A stretch of DNA of 12,596 nucleotides, from the NCBI GenBank assembly GCA_011046405.1, contig DSAR01000422.1:1-12596 (forward strand). Direction: 5' to 3'. Below are positions 1 to 6,689 of the stretch, one piece after another. The notes under the pieces were generated by a model that saw nothing but the letters and a program-made list of their open reading frames with translations, had not been told where the DNA came from and ran no database searches. The DNA is from Chloroflexota bacterium. GTDB taxonomy: Bacteria > Chloroflexota > Anaerolineae > B4-G1. The translations under genes and the position numbers were made by a program. Every line of letters begins with the position of its first letter. The stretch's first letter is position 1.

Positions 1-102
1 AATCCGGAAGCCGGATCGTAATCCGGAAGCCGGATCGTAATCCGGAAGCCGGATCGTAATCCGGAAGCCGGATCGTAATCCGGAAGCCGGATCGTAATCC
101 GG
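1..102. repeat. 19-bp tandem repeat array, five full units plus a partial
   Basis: The 19-base unit AATCCGGAAGCCGGATCGT is repeated head to tail, with units beginning at 1, 20, 39, 58 and 77 and a partial AATCCGG at 96-102. The five full units are identical by eye. Each junction makes an inverted repeat, CCGGAT-CGTA-ATCCGG, so the array can fold into a chain of small hairpins. The array begins at the window edge, so its true length is unknown. There is no spacer of different sequence between units, so it is not a CRISPR array. Identical copies suggest recent slippage expansion. Function is unknown. Confidence 0.95.
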
Positions 103-153
103 CCACTTGCAGGCAACGTGTTAGCTTCCGTCACCACCCAGCCAATAGCCCGT

Positions 154-180
154 GCGCCATTGGCGCGGATTGTAATCCGC
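154..180. repeat. Two abutting palindromes related to the tandem array
   Basis: GCGCCA-T-TGGCGC (154-166) is followed by, and shares two bases with, GCGGATT-GT-AATCCGC (165-180). The second has the same AATCCG arm as the 19-bp tandem array at the window start and as the TATAATCCGG at 257-266. These appear to be members of one dispersed palindromic repeat family. Nothing in this stretch encodes a plausible protein. Confidence 0.6.
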
Positions 181-233
181 TCTGCACATATATGCTGAGC
201 AGTTACCTTCAAGAAAAGAAAGGGCTCTCTGAC

Positions 234-262
234 TTGTCCATTGTGCCAGCACCTATTATAAT
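234..262 (+). promoter_or_regulatory. Sigma70-type promoter of the methyltransferase gene
   Basis: TTGTCC (234-239) and a perfect TATAAT (257-262) are separated by 17 bases. Transcription would start near 269, giving a leader of only about 14 bases. A GGAGG ribosome site lies at 269-273, nine bases before the GTG start at 283. The -10 box runs into an AATCCGG that matches the neighbouring repeats, so part of the promoter may derive from a repeat copy. Confidence 0.6.
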
Positions 263-282
263 CCGGATGGAGGTTCAACCCC

Positions 283-993
283 GTGCTATCACTTGAGCGG
301 CAAGAGCATTACCGGCGCCGTTACGCCGAGATGACGCCCCATTGGCGTCCCAGCACCCACGTCTATCAAGACCTGGTCGCCGCGCGCCTGGGCTCACGCA
401 CTCGCGCGCTCGACCTGGGCTGTGGGCGGGGGGGAGTTATGGAGCGCCTGCATCCTCGGGCCGCTTTCGTCGCCGGGCTTGATCCGGATTTCGCATCACT
501 CCGGGAACACCGCACGCCAGCGTTATTCCGCGCTTGCGGCGTCGCCGAACGCCTGCCTTACGCTGATGACTGTTTTGACGTGGTGTGTTGTTCGTGGGTC
601 CTGGAGCACGCCTCTGCTCCTCGGCGGACGTTTGCGGAGGTCGCTCGCGTGCTCCAGCTGGGTGGCGCGTTCATCTTCCTGACGTCCAACGCCCGGCATC
701 CCCTCCTGACGCTCAATCGCGCCCTGGGGTGGACACAGGGGCGGCTGGCGCAAAAGGTCTACGATCGCGAGGAATCAGACGTTTTCCCGGCACTTTATCG
801 AGCCAACACGGAAAGCCAGATTCGACAATTGGCCTGTTCTGCTGGGTTGACCCTGCGCGCGTTTCACTTCGTCGGCGACCCGACCTACCTGGCCTTCAAT
901 GATGCCTTCTTCCATCTGGGCTGCCTACTCGAAAGGATCACGCCCCCTGCACTGCGGGTGCACTTCATCGGCGAATGCCGCCTTTCGATATAG
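283..993 (+). CDS. Class I SAM-dependent methyltransferase (Methyltransf_11 type)
   Basis: This 236-residue protein starts at GTG 283, chosen because GGAGG sits nine bases upstream. The SAM-binding motif I is LDLGCGRG (residues 43-50). The acidic residue ending strand 2 lies in GLDPD (around 65-69). The segment from about 90 to 109, ending in WVLEH, has the form of motifs III-IV of the Methyltransf_11 family, and ARVLQLGGAF (121-130) is the post-motif loop. There is no signal peptide or membrane segment, so it should be cytosolic. The substrate cannot be read from the sequence; relatives act on small molecules, quinones or glycan precursors. It has its own promoter and no operon partner. A MITE-like element has inserted exactly at its 3' end: the stop codon TAG shares its last two bases with the target duplication, so the reading frame was probably not altered. 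Confidence 0.85.
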   Translation: MLSLERQEHYRRRYAEMTPHWRPSTHVYQDLVAARLGSRTRALDLGCGRGGVMERLHPRAAFVAGLDPDFASLREHRTPALFRACGVAERLPYADDCFDVVCCSWVLEHASAPRRTFAEVARVLQLGGAFIFLTSNARHPLLTLNRALGWTQGRLAQKVYDREESDVFPALYRANTESQIRQLACSAGLTLRAFHFVGDPTYLAFNDAFFHLGCLLERITPPALRVHFIGECRLSI

Positions 994-999
994 ATCCAT

Positions 1000-1131
1000 G
1001 TAACTACTCAGACCAGCCCTTTGCTGTGCCGGGGAATGGGGGTTTGGGGTGTGTGGCGGTCGCTTCGCGACCGCCACACACCCCAAACCCCCGCCCATCC
1101 GCTGAAAACGGGCAGCAGGCTGAGTAGTTGC
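1000..1131. mobile_element. 132-bp MITE-like element with 8-bp target duplication
   Basis: The terminal inverted repeats are GTAACTACTCAG (1000-1011) and CTGAGTAGTTGC (1120-1131), matching at 11 of 12 positions. An exact direct repeat, AGATCCAT, flanks them at 992-999 and 1132-1139, as expected for an 8-bp target site duplication. The element has no coding capacity, so it would depend on a transposase elsewhere. An 8-bp duplication and ends beginning GTAA are features of the IS66 family, so a non-autonomous IS66-type derivative is a reasonable guess, but this is inference. The interior carries a perfect long hairpin (listed separately). The element lies between the methyltransferase stop codon and the hypA promoter. 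Confidence 0.8.
1038..1092. repeat. Perfect 26-bp inverted repeat (hairpin) inside the MITE
   Basis: Positions 1038-1063 are the exact reverse complement of 1067-1092, with only TTC between them. The stem is GC-rich with runs of G and C at its base. There is no T-run after it, so it is not a classical intrinsic terminator. It would nevertheless form a very stable RNA structure in any transcript reading out of the methyltransferase gene and may block read-through towards hypA. Confidence 0.95.
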
Positions 1132-1154
1132 AGATCCATTTGGTGTTTTGGCGT

Positions 1155-1183
1155 TTGTGCATTGGGCGTGAATCAGGTATAAT
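1155..1183 (+). promoter_or_regulatory. Promoter upstream of hypA
   Basis: TTGTGC (1155-1160) lies 17 bases before a perfect TATAAT (1178-1183). The -35 match is weak (three of six) and the -10 is strong. The predicted leader is about 100 bases. It contains a small hairpin (CCTTC/GAAGG, 1205-1218) and a 10-bp palindrome CTCGATCGAG (1251-1260) that could be a protein-binding site. The promoter begins only 16 bases after the right-hand target duplication of the MITE. Confidence 0.5.
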
Positions 1184-1291
1184 AATGCCTGTGACCTCCC
1201 GCTTCCTTCCCCGGAAGGGGGTTTCACCGGGTGACGAGCATACACTTACTCTCGATCGAGATGTTCCAACGCTAGGTATTCTTTGACACCG

Positions 1292-1633
1292 ATGCACGAG
1301 TTATCAATCACCGAAAGCGTGCTTGAAATCGCTCTCCGGCACGCCCAACAGGCGCAGGCGCAGCGAATTACCCGATTGAACCTGTTAATCGGAGACCTAT
1401 CCAGCATCGTCGACGAGTCGGTCCAATTCTATTGGGACATCGTCAGCCAGGATACCATTGCCGAGGGCGCCGAACTCCACTTCGAGCGTGTATCTGGTGC
1501 CCTGCGTTGCCTGAACTGCGATCACACGTTCCCCTTGAATGGCCAAAGTTTTACTTGCCCTGCCTGCGGAGACACGAAGGTCGTCGCCGAGGGAGGGAAT
1601 GAGTTTCGGCTGGAAAGTATCGAAGTCGAATAA
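1292..1633 (+). CDS. hypA: HypA, hydrogenase nickel-insertion protein
   Basis: HypA delivers Ni(II) to the [NiFe]-hydrogenase large subunit, working with HypB. From ATG 1292 the protein is 113 residues, the usual family length, and begins MHELSIT, the signature amino end. His2 and the amino terminus bind nickel in characterised HypA, which argues for this start. An in-frame TTG at 1283 has a better spaced AGG (1274-1276) and would add three residues, displacing His2, so it is less likely. The structural zinc site is CLNC (73-76) plus CPAC (89-92). It is the first gene of the hydrogenase locus and is followed by the hydBGDA genes whose product it matures. A 143-base gap to hydB holds a toxin-like gene fragment. 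Confidence 0.95.
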   Translation: MHELSITESVLEIALRHAQQAQAQRITRLNLLIGDLSSIVDESVQFYWDIVSQDTIAEGAELHFERVSGALRCLNCDHTFPLNGQSFTCPACGDTKVVAEGGNEFRLESIEVE

Positions 1634-1645
1634 GAGGTATATCCA

Positions 1646-1705
1646 ATGCGCTTTCTCGTGGACGAATGCACAGGGCCCAATGTTGCAGCATGGCTACGAG
1701 AGTAA
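1646..1705 (+). pseudogene. 19-codon remnant resembling a DUF5615/PIN-like protein
   Basis: ATG 1646 opens a 19-residue frame that begins MRFLVDEC and ends AAWLRE, closed by TAA at 1703-1705. A GAGG ribosome site (1634-1637) lies eight bases upstream. The pattern of an LVDE strand followed by a WLRE helix is what I recognise as the start of DUF5615 (Mut7-C/PIN-like) proteins, which run about 110-120 residues and are often toxins paired with an antitoxin. Everything after the first helix is missing, so this is best read as a broken gene. It could instead be a chance short frame or a leader peptide. It sits 12 bases after hypA and on the same strand. Confidence 0.55.
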
Positions 1706-1718
1706 AAAGGAGTCCATC

Positions 1719-1747
1719 TTGAACGTACGGTTTGTTCTGTTTTCAAT
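1719..1747 (+). promoter_or_regulatory. Possible promoter of the hydBGDA genes
   Basis: TTGAAC (1719-1724) and TTCAAT (1742-1747) are 17 bases apart, each matching the consensus at four of six positions. The location, 30 bases before hydB, fits a second start point inside the locus. Read-through from the hypA promoter is equally possible. Confidence 0.3.
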
Positions 1748-1776
1748 GCACATATCTAGTTAGGAAGGAGAATTGT

Positions 1777-2820
1777 ATGAGCCTAATGATTCTGGATAAG
1801 GAGGCGCTGGCCTCAATGGTCAATGCGCTGACGGCCGGTTATGCGTCTCAAGGGGGCGCCGTCATCGGGCCAAGGGCCAAAGGTTCACAGTTTGTCTTTG
1901 AACCGATTAGTGATCCGGCCCATCTGCGGCTTGATTACGACACGAGCATTTTGCCGCCCAAGAAGGCGCTCCAGCCTGTCGAGGAACGGCTGGCGACCTA
2001 CACCATGCAGGGCGAACCCAGCATAGAGGCAGTGATTGAGGCCAAGCCGACGGTGCTCTTGGGCGTGCACACGTGCGATCTGCACGCCATCCGTCTATTG
2101 GACAAGGTCTTCTCGAAGGATCACCCCGACGCCCATTACCTGAAACGTCGAGAACAGACGGTCATCATCAGCCTGGAATGCCTGGAACCCTGCGACGAGC
2201 ATTCTTTCTGCAAGAGCATGGGCACGCTGACGGCCGACGAGGGATATGACTTGCACCTGACCGATCTTGGCACGGCTTACGCCGTGGACGTCGCTACCGA
2301 GGCGGGCGAAAAGCTGCTCTCGAAGTACGCGACGGCGGAAGAAGCCAGTGAGGAGGACATCGGTCGCCTGAACCAGGTGCTCAGCGCCAAGTGGCCCAAG
2401 TTCACGTATCGCCTGGACTTCGACCCGGCCGAGTTACCGGGCCTGTTGAGCGCGGCCTACGATCACCCGCTCTGGGAAGAGCTGGGCGAGCGCTGTTTCG
2501 CCTGCGGCTCATGCACCAACGTATGCCCCACCTGTTACTGCTTCAACGTCGTCGACGAGGTGAATATGATGCGCACCGAGGGCGAGCGTGTGCGTCATTG
2601 GGATTCCTGTCAGCTTGACGAGTTCGCCCGCGTGGCCGGCGGAGAAAACTTCCGTGAAGCGCGATCGGAGCGCCAACGTCACCGTTTCATGCGCAAGGGA
2701 AAGTACATCTATGAAACGTTCGGCGAGCTGGGTTGCGTGGGGTGTGGGCGTTGCGTGCGGACTTGCGTGGCGAGTATCAGCATTATCGATGGTTTCAACA
2801 CCATCCACGAATCGGTATAG
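1777..2820 (+). CDS. hydB: Group 3b [NiFe]-hydrogenase/sulfhydrogenase beta subunit
   Basis: This iron-sulfur subunit passes electrons between the flavin subunit (HydG) and the hydrogenase half of the cytoplasmic NAD(P)H-linked enzyme. The start is ATG 1777, because AAGGAG (1765-1770) lies six bases upstream; the frame stays open further upstream but without a comparable site. The 347-residue product has two ferredoxin-like [4Fe-4S] motifs: C240-x2-C243-x2-C246-x3-C250P and C320-x2-C323-x2-C326-x3-C330. Extra cysteines at 100, 135, 139 and 145, within VHTCDLHAI and CLEPCDEHSFC, match the upstream cysteine-rich region of the family. It has no membrane segment. It is first in a hydB-G-D-A order identical to that of the Pyrococcus furiosus sulfhydrogenase I operon. 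Confidence 0.92.
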   Translation: MSLMILDKEALASMVNALTAGYASQGGAVIGPRAKGSQFVFEPISDPAHLRLDYDTSILPPKKALQPVEERLATYTMQGEPSIEAVIEAKPTVLLGVHTCDLHAIRLLDKVFSKDHPDAHYLKRREQTVIISLECLEPCDEHSFCKSMGTLTADEGYDLHLTDLGTAYAVDVATEAGEKLLSKYATAEEASEEDIGRLNQVLSAKWPKFTYRLDFDPAELPGLLSAAYDHPLWEELGERCFACGSCTNVCPTCYCFNVVDEVNMMRTEGERVRHWDSCQLDEFARVAGGENFREARSERQRHRFMRKGKYIYETFGELGCVGCGRCVRTCVASISIIDGFNTIHESV

Positions 2821-2832
2821 GGGGGACGAATC

Positions 2833-3657
2833 ATGACGACATCTATCTATGAACCTGAGATGGCCCGTCTGACCAAGGTGGAACAGATCGGCCCGCTGGA
2901 GAAACTGTTCGCCATCGAGTTACCCGACGGTCGGAATTTAGGTCACGATCCAGGGCAGTTTGTGGAACTCTCGATACTGGGCATCGGAGAAGCGCCCATA
3001 TCGATTACCTCATCCCCCAGCCGTTCCAATGGCTCCTTCGAGCTCTGTGTGCGGCAGGTGGGGGACGTGACCAACGCGCTCCACCAGATGGAGGCTGGGG
3101 ACAAGGTCGGCATTCGTGGGCCTTTCGGGCACGGCTTCCCCGTCGAAAAAATGCGCGGGAAGGATGTGCTCTTCGCGCCGGGCGGGCTGGGACTGGCCCC
3201 GCTCCGCTCTTTGATCAACCAGGTGCTCGACGAGCGTAGCCTGTTCAGCCGAGTCATCATCCTCTGTGGCGCCAAGCGCCCCGAGGAACTACTCTTCCGG
3301 GATGAATTGGAAGAATGGGTCGAACGGGACGACGTGGAATGCCACATCACCGTCGATCGAGGGAACGACGAGTGGGATGGCCACGTTGGCGTCATCACCA
3401 CCCTCTTTCCCAAGGTGAACATCAATCCGCGGAATACCGTGGCCGTCACCTGTGGCCCGCCCATCATGTACCGCTTCGTGATCATGGAAATGCTGGGCAA
3501 GGGAATCCCCGAGACGCAGATTTATCTCTCGCTGGAGCGACGGATGAAGTGCGGGGTTGGGAAATGCGGCCACTGCCAGATCAATAACCTCTACTGCTGT
3601 CAAGACGGCCCTGTGTTCAATTACGCCGACATCAAGGGCATTGAGGAGGCATTGTAA
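2833..3657 (+). CDS. hydG: Group 3b hydrogenase gamma subunit, FAD/NAD(P)-binding with [2Fe-2S]
   Basis: This is the diaphorase subunit, which exchanges electrons with NAD(P)H through FAD. The 274 residues are laid out as in the dihydroorotate dehydrogenase electron-transfer family. An FAD-binding beta-barrel contains APISITSSPS (54-63), and IRGPFGHGF follows (94-102). The NAD(P)-binding region contains FAPGGLGLAPLRSLI (114-128) and TCGPP (206-210). The C-terminal [2Fe-2S] loop has C240, C245, C248 and C256 in MKCGVGKCGHC and YCCQDGPVF. The start is ATG 2833, twelve bases after hydB, with a G-rich weak ribosome site. The stop overlaps the hydD start by one base (TAATG), so translation is probably coupled. 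The preference for NADH or NADPH cannot be read by eye. Confidence 0.92.
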   Translation: MTTSIYEPEMARLTKVEQIGPLEKLFAIELPDGRNLGHDPGQFVELSILGIGEAPISITSSPSRSNGSFELCVRQVGDVTNALHQMEAGDKVGIRGPFGHGFPVEKMRGKDVLFAPGGLGLAPLRSLINQVLDERSLFSRVIILCGAKRPEELLFRDELEEWVERDDVECHITVDRGNDEWDGHVGVITTLFPKVNINPRNTVAVTCGPPIMYRFVIMEMLGKGIPETQIYLSLERRMKCGVGKCGHCQINNLYCCQDGPVFNYADIKGIEEAL

Positions 3658-4433
3658 TGAGTGAGAATGGAAAACCGAGAGTCGCCTTCTTCGACTTTGC
3701 GTGTTGCGAGGGCTGCCAGTTGACCGTCGTCGATTCCCTCCAAACCCACTTGGATTTGCTCGACGCGGTCGACATCGTGGAGTTCCGCGAGGCTATCAGC
3801 GATCAAAGCGACGATTACCTGGTCGCCTTCATCGAGGGCTCCTGCACCCGCGAGTCGGACGAAGCCCGTTTGAAGAAAATCCGCGAGCGAGCCGCCGTCG
3901 TCGTCGCGTTGGGCGCCTGCGCGCACACGGCCGGCCTCAACGCGCTGAAGAACCTGCACCCGCTGGAGGACGTGCGGGAATGGGTCTACGGCGACAAGGC
4001 CGACTGGTACGACACGTATGCCGCCCGTCCCATCAGCGCCGTCATCGAGGTCGACGCCGTCATCCCCGGCTGTCCCATCGATCGGGAGGAATTCGTCAGC
4101 GTGGTCAAGGCGCTCCTGATGGGCAAGACGCCGCCGGTCCCCGATTATCCCGTCTGCGTCGAGTGCAAGTTGAAGGAAAACGTGTGCTTGTTGTTAGAAG
4201 GCAAACCCTGCATGGGCCCGGTCGCGCGGGCCGGTTGTGACGCCATTTGCCCCACCTACGGCGACGGTTGCGAAGGTTGCCGCGGTCTCATCCCACATCC
4301 CAACGACAACGCGATGAAAGACGTGCTGGAAGAGGCCGGACTGACGGTGGATCAGGTGATGTCGCGGATGACGATGTTCAACACGTATCCCTTGCAGGAA
4401 AAGGAAGCTGTGGCTGGAGAGGAAGTGAAATGA
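3657..4433 (+). CDS. hydD: Group 3b [NiFe]-hydrogenase small (delta) subunit
   Basis: The small subunit carries the FeS clusters that conduct electrons away from the NiFe site. The 258-residue protein has the proximal-cluster ligands C17-E-G-C20, C88 in GACAHTAG and C139 in PGCP. Eight further cysteines (167, 170, 177, 185, 194, 198, 205, 208) provide for two more clusters. There is no Tat signal peptide and no C-terminal membrane anchor, so the enzyme stays in the cytoplasm, as group 3b enzymes do. GAGGAGG (3643-3649) gives a strong ribosome site seven bases before ATG 3657. The stop overlaps the hydA start as ATGA. Confidence 0.93.
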   Translation: MSENGKPRVAFFDFACCEGCQLTVVDSLQTHLDLLDAVDIVEFREAISDQSDDYLVAFIEGSCTRESDEARLKKIRERAAVVVALGACAHTAGLNALKNLHPLEDVREWVYGDKADWYDTYAARPISAVIEVDAVIPGCPIDREEFVSVVKALLMGKTPPVPDYPVCVECKLKENVCLLLEGKPCMGPVARAGCDAICPTYGDGCEGCRGLIPHPNDNAMKDVLEEAGLTVDQVMSRMTMFNTYPLQEKEAVAGEEVK

Positions 4434-5728
4434 GCGAAGTGAATGTAAACATTAACGTACATCACGTCACCCGCGTCGAGGGGCACGGGGACATCGTCGT
4501 GGACGTCAAAAACGGCGAGATCAAGAAGTGTCAATTCGAGGTCGTCGAAGCCCCTCGCTTTTTCGAGGCTTTCGTGCGCGGCCGTCCCTACTACGAACTG
4601 AGCCACATCACGTCTCGTATCTGTGGCATCTGCAGCGTCGGGCACGCCACCGCCAGCTTGCGGGCGACAGAGAACGCCCTGGGGGTCGAGCTGTCGGAAC
4701 AGACGGTGCTCCTGCGCAAGCTTATCTTCCATGGGGAGATCATCGACAGTCACGTTCTGCACACCTACTACCTGGTGGCGCCCGACCTGCTGGGTGTCAA
4801 CTCGGTCATCCCCTTGATCGAGACCCATCGCCCCGTCGTCGAGCGTGCCTTGCGGATCAAGAAACTATCCGGCGACCTGTGCGCGATGATCGGTGGGCGA
4901 CACACCCACCCGTGCGCGATGGCGGTTGGGGGTTTCACCCACCTGCCCACCGAGGCGGAGTTGCGGGAGATGAAGGGGCGACTGGAAGCGGCCCGCGAGG
5001 ATATGGTGGCGACCATCGCCCTGTTCGCCACGCTGCCCTGGCCCGAGTTCGAGCGGGAGACGGAATACGTCTCGCTCAAGAAAGACGAGGAATACGCTTT
5101 CATCGACGGGACCATCACGAGCACCGACGGGTTCAGCTACCCCATCGACGAGTATCGCAAGGTTACCAACGAGTGGTGCGTGCCTTTCTCCACGGCCAAG
5201 TGGACCAAGCACAATCGCGAGTCCTACATGGTGGGCGCGCTGGCCCGTTTCAACAACAACTTCGACCAGCTCCATCCGAAGGCGAAGGAAGCGGCCGCCA
5301 AATTGGGTATGAAGCCGATCTGCACCAACACGTTCCTCAACACGGCCGCCCAGGCGGTCGAGATGGTGCACAGCGTCGAGGATAGCATCGAGATCATCGA
5401 CCAACTGCTCACCCGGGGTATCAAGTCAGAAAAACCGCCGGAGGTCAATCTGAACGGCGGCGGTGAGGGGGTCGGTTCGTGCGACGTGCCGCGCGGCATT
5501 CTCTTCCACAATTACGTCTATGACGAGAATGGCATCTGCACCCAGGCGAACTGCATCATCCCCACCAACCAGAACTGGGCCAACGTCAACGCCGATATGA
5601 AGGCCTATCTGCCCCAGATCCTGGATAAGCCCGAGGATGAGATTCGACTGCACCTGGAGATGCTGGTGCGGGCTTACGATCCCTGCATCTCTTGCTCGAC
5701 CCACTTGCTGAACGTGACGTTCGTCTAG
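4430..5728 (+). CDS. hydA: Group 3b [NiFe]-hydrogenase large (alpha) catalytic subunit
   Basis: This is the catalytic subunit, holding the Ni-Fe(CN)2CO site for H2 oxidation or H+ reduction. In archaeal relatives it also supports sulfur or polysulfide reduction. The start is ATG 4430, overlapping the hydD stop, with GGAGAGG (4416-4422) seven bases upstream. The same frame stays open back to 4247, but that part overlaps hydD. The 432 residues include RVEGHGD (15-21), the N-terminal nickel motif RICGICSVGH (63-72; ligands C65 and C68) and the C-terminal motif DPCISCSTH (417-425; ligands C419 and C422). A seven-residue tail, LLNVTFV, follows His425 and is the expected target of the maturation protease encoded next. 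Confidence 0.96.
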   Translation: MSEVNVNINVHHVTRVEGHGDIVVDVKNGEIKKCQFEVVEAPRFFEAFVRGRPYYELSHITSRICGICSVGHATASLRATENALGVELSEQTVLLRKLIFHGEIIDSHVLHTYYLVAPDLLGVNSVIPLIETHRPVVERALRIKKLSGDLCAMIGGRHTHPCAMAVGGFTHLPTEAELREMKGRLEAAREDMVATIALFATLPWPEFERETEYVSLKKDEEYAFIDGTITSTDGFSYPIDEYRKVTNEWCVPFSTAKWTKHNRESYMVGALARFNNNFDQLHPKAKEAAAKLGMKPICTNTFLNTAAQAVEMVHSVEDSIEIIDQLLTRGIKSEKPPEVNLNGGGEGVGSCDVPRGILFHNYVYDENGICTQANCIIPTNQNWANVNADMKAYLPQILDKPEDEIRLHLEMLVRAYDPCISCSTHLLNVTFV

Positions 5729-5754
5729 GTCCACGTCTGAAGGGATTGATCACT

Positions 5755-6219
5755 GTGCAAGGTTCCGTCCTGGTGCTCGGTTTAGGGAATCCGCTTCGCG
5801 GAGACGACGGTGTCGGCCCTCGAATCGTGGAGGAACTGGAGCGACGTGAGCTGCCGGAAGACGTCACCGCCATGGACGTGGGGACGGCCGGCCTGGACCT
5901 GCTGCACCTGCTGGAGGGATGCGACCGCGCTATCGTGGTGGACGCTGCTGACGTAGGCTTGAAGCCGGGCCAGTTCGTGCGCTTTACGCCGGACGAGGCC
6001 CGGCTCGCCCAAAATTCCGACGGGCTTTCTTTCCACCAGGTCGGCTTGAGCGGCGTGTTATCGCTGGCGAACGCCCTCGAACACGCGCTTCCGGAGATCG
6101 TGATCTTCGGCGTCCAACCGACGGAGATCGACTGGAAAGAGGGGTTGAGCCCGGCAGTGGAAGCCACAATCCCAAAACTGATCGAAGTGCTGATAGAAGA
6201 GATTGAAGCTCAACTTTGA
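5755..6219 (+). CDS. Hydrogenase maturation endopeptidase (HybD/HycI family)
   Basis: This nickel-dependent protease removes the C-terminal tail of the large subunit once nickel is inserted. From GTG 5755 it is 154 residues, the usual length. GAAGGG (5739-5744) lies ten bases before this start. A TTG at 5746 is too close to that site, and an earlier in-frame ATG at 5692 would overlap hydA. The fold begins LVLGLGNPLRGDDGVG. The putative nickel ligands, by comparison with E. coli HybD (Glu16, Asp62, His93), are Asp18 in GDDG, Asp63 in VVDAADVG and His94 in LSFHQVGLSG. It follows hydA by 26 bases in the same operon, and HydA carries a matching DPCxxCxxH-plus-tail end. Confidence 0.92.
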   Translation: MQGSVLVLGLGNPLRGDDGVGPRIVEELERRELPEDVTAMDVGTAGLDLLHLLEGCDRAIVVDAADVGLKPGQFVRFTPDEARLAQNSDGLSFHQVGLSGVLSLANALEHALPEIVIFGVQPTEIDWKEGLSPAVEATIPKLIEVLIEEIEAQL

Positions 6220-6231
6220 AAGGAGATCGCT

Positions 6232-6627
6232 ATGCCCAAAGTGCTGGTCATTGAAGATGATGCGGATATGGTAACCGCCATCCGCATGCTACTGGAAGCG
6301 AACGATTACGAGGTGATCGCCGCCTCGACAGGTGACGAGGGGCTCCAAAAGGTCAAGGAAACCGAGCCGGATCTGATCATCCTGGACGTGATGATGGAGA
6401 CGGCGACTGCCGGTTTCCAGGTATCCCTGAAACTCCGCAATCCGGAGGAATACCCGGAATACGCAGGTTACGACGACATCCCAATCCTGATGCTGACGGC
6501 GATCCACACGACGACGCCGCTGCGCTTCGGGCCGGACGAGGATTACCTGCCGGTGGACGATTTCGTGGAGAAGCCCATCAAACCGGATGTGCTACTGGAA
6601 AAGGTCGAGGCGCTGATTGGCGAGTAG
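6232..6627 (+). CDS. Stand-alone response regulator receiver domain
   Basis: The 131-residue protein is a single CheY-like receiver domain with no output domain. The acidic pocket is E8-D9-D10, the phospho-acceptor is Asp52 in IILDVMM, the switch threonine is T89 in MLTA, and the conserved lysine is K114 in FVEKPIKP. About ten extra residues between the Asp52 strand and the next strand (PEEYPEYAGYDD, 71-82) lengthen the loop relative to CheY. AAAGGAG lies just before ATG 6232. It follows the endopeptidase by 12 bases, so it is probably co-transcribed with the hydrogenase. No histidine kinase is in the window, and its partner and target are unknown. A hairpin terminator follows. Confidence 0.92.
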   Translation: MPKVLVIEDDADMVTAIRMLLEANDYEVIAASTGDEGLQKVKETEPDLIILDVMMETATAGFQVSLKLRNPEEYPEYAGYDDIPILMLTAIHTTTPLRFGPDEDYLPVDDFVEKPIKPDVLLEKVEALIGE

Positions 6628-6660
6628 TCCCAGGCGCGTTTATCTGGCGTGATTGATTTG

Positions 6661-6689
6661 ACAGGCGGTCGAACAGGCCGCCTGTTTGT
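6661..6689 (+). terminator. Intrinsic terminator after the hydrogenase operon
   Basis: ACAGGCGG (6661-6668) pairs perfectly with CCGCCTGT (6678-6685) across a nine-base loop, followed by TTGTCTATT. The T-tract is interrupted, so termination may be partial. The 3' arm and tail overlap the -35 box of the next promoter. Confidence 0.6.

Noticed and set aside
1..102. Possible CRISPR array
   Set aside because: The 19-bp units are directly adjacent with no unique spacers, and no cas genes are nearby.
1038..1092. The long hairpin as an intrinsic terminator
   Set aside because: No T-run follows, and its position at the centre of a MITE with target duplications explains it better.
925..1297. Minus-strand open frames across the methyltransferase-hypA gap
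   Set aside because: They run through the MITE hairpin and the hypA promoter, and their residue composition reflects the repeat.
4247..4429. N-terminal extension of HydA inside hydD
   Set aside because: The frame is open but overlaps hydD; the ATGA junction with a strong ribosome site and the RVEGHGD start of homologues place the start at 4430.
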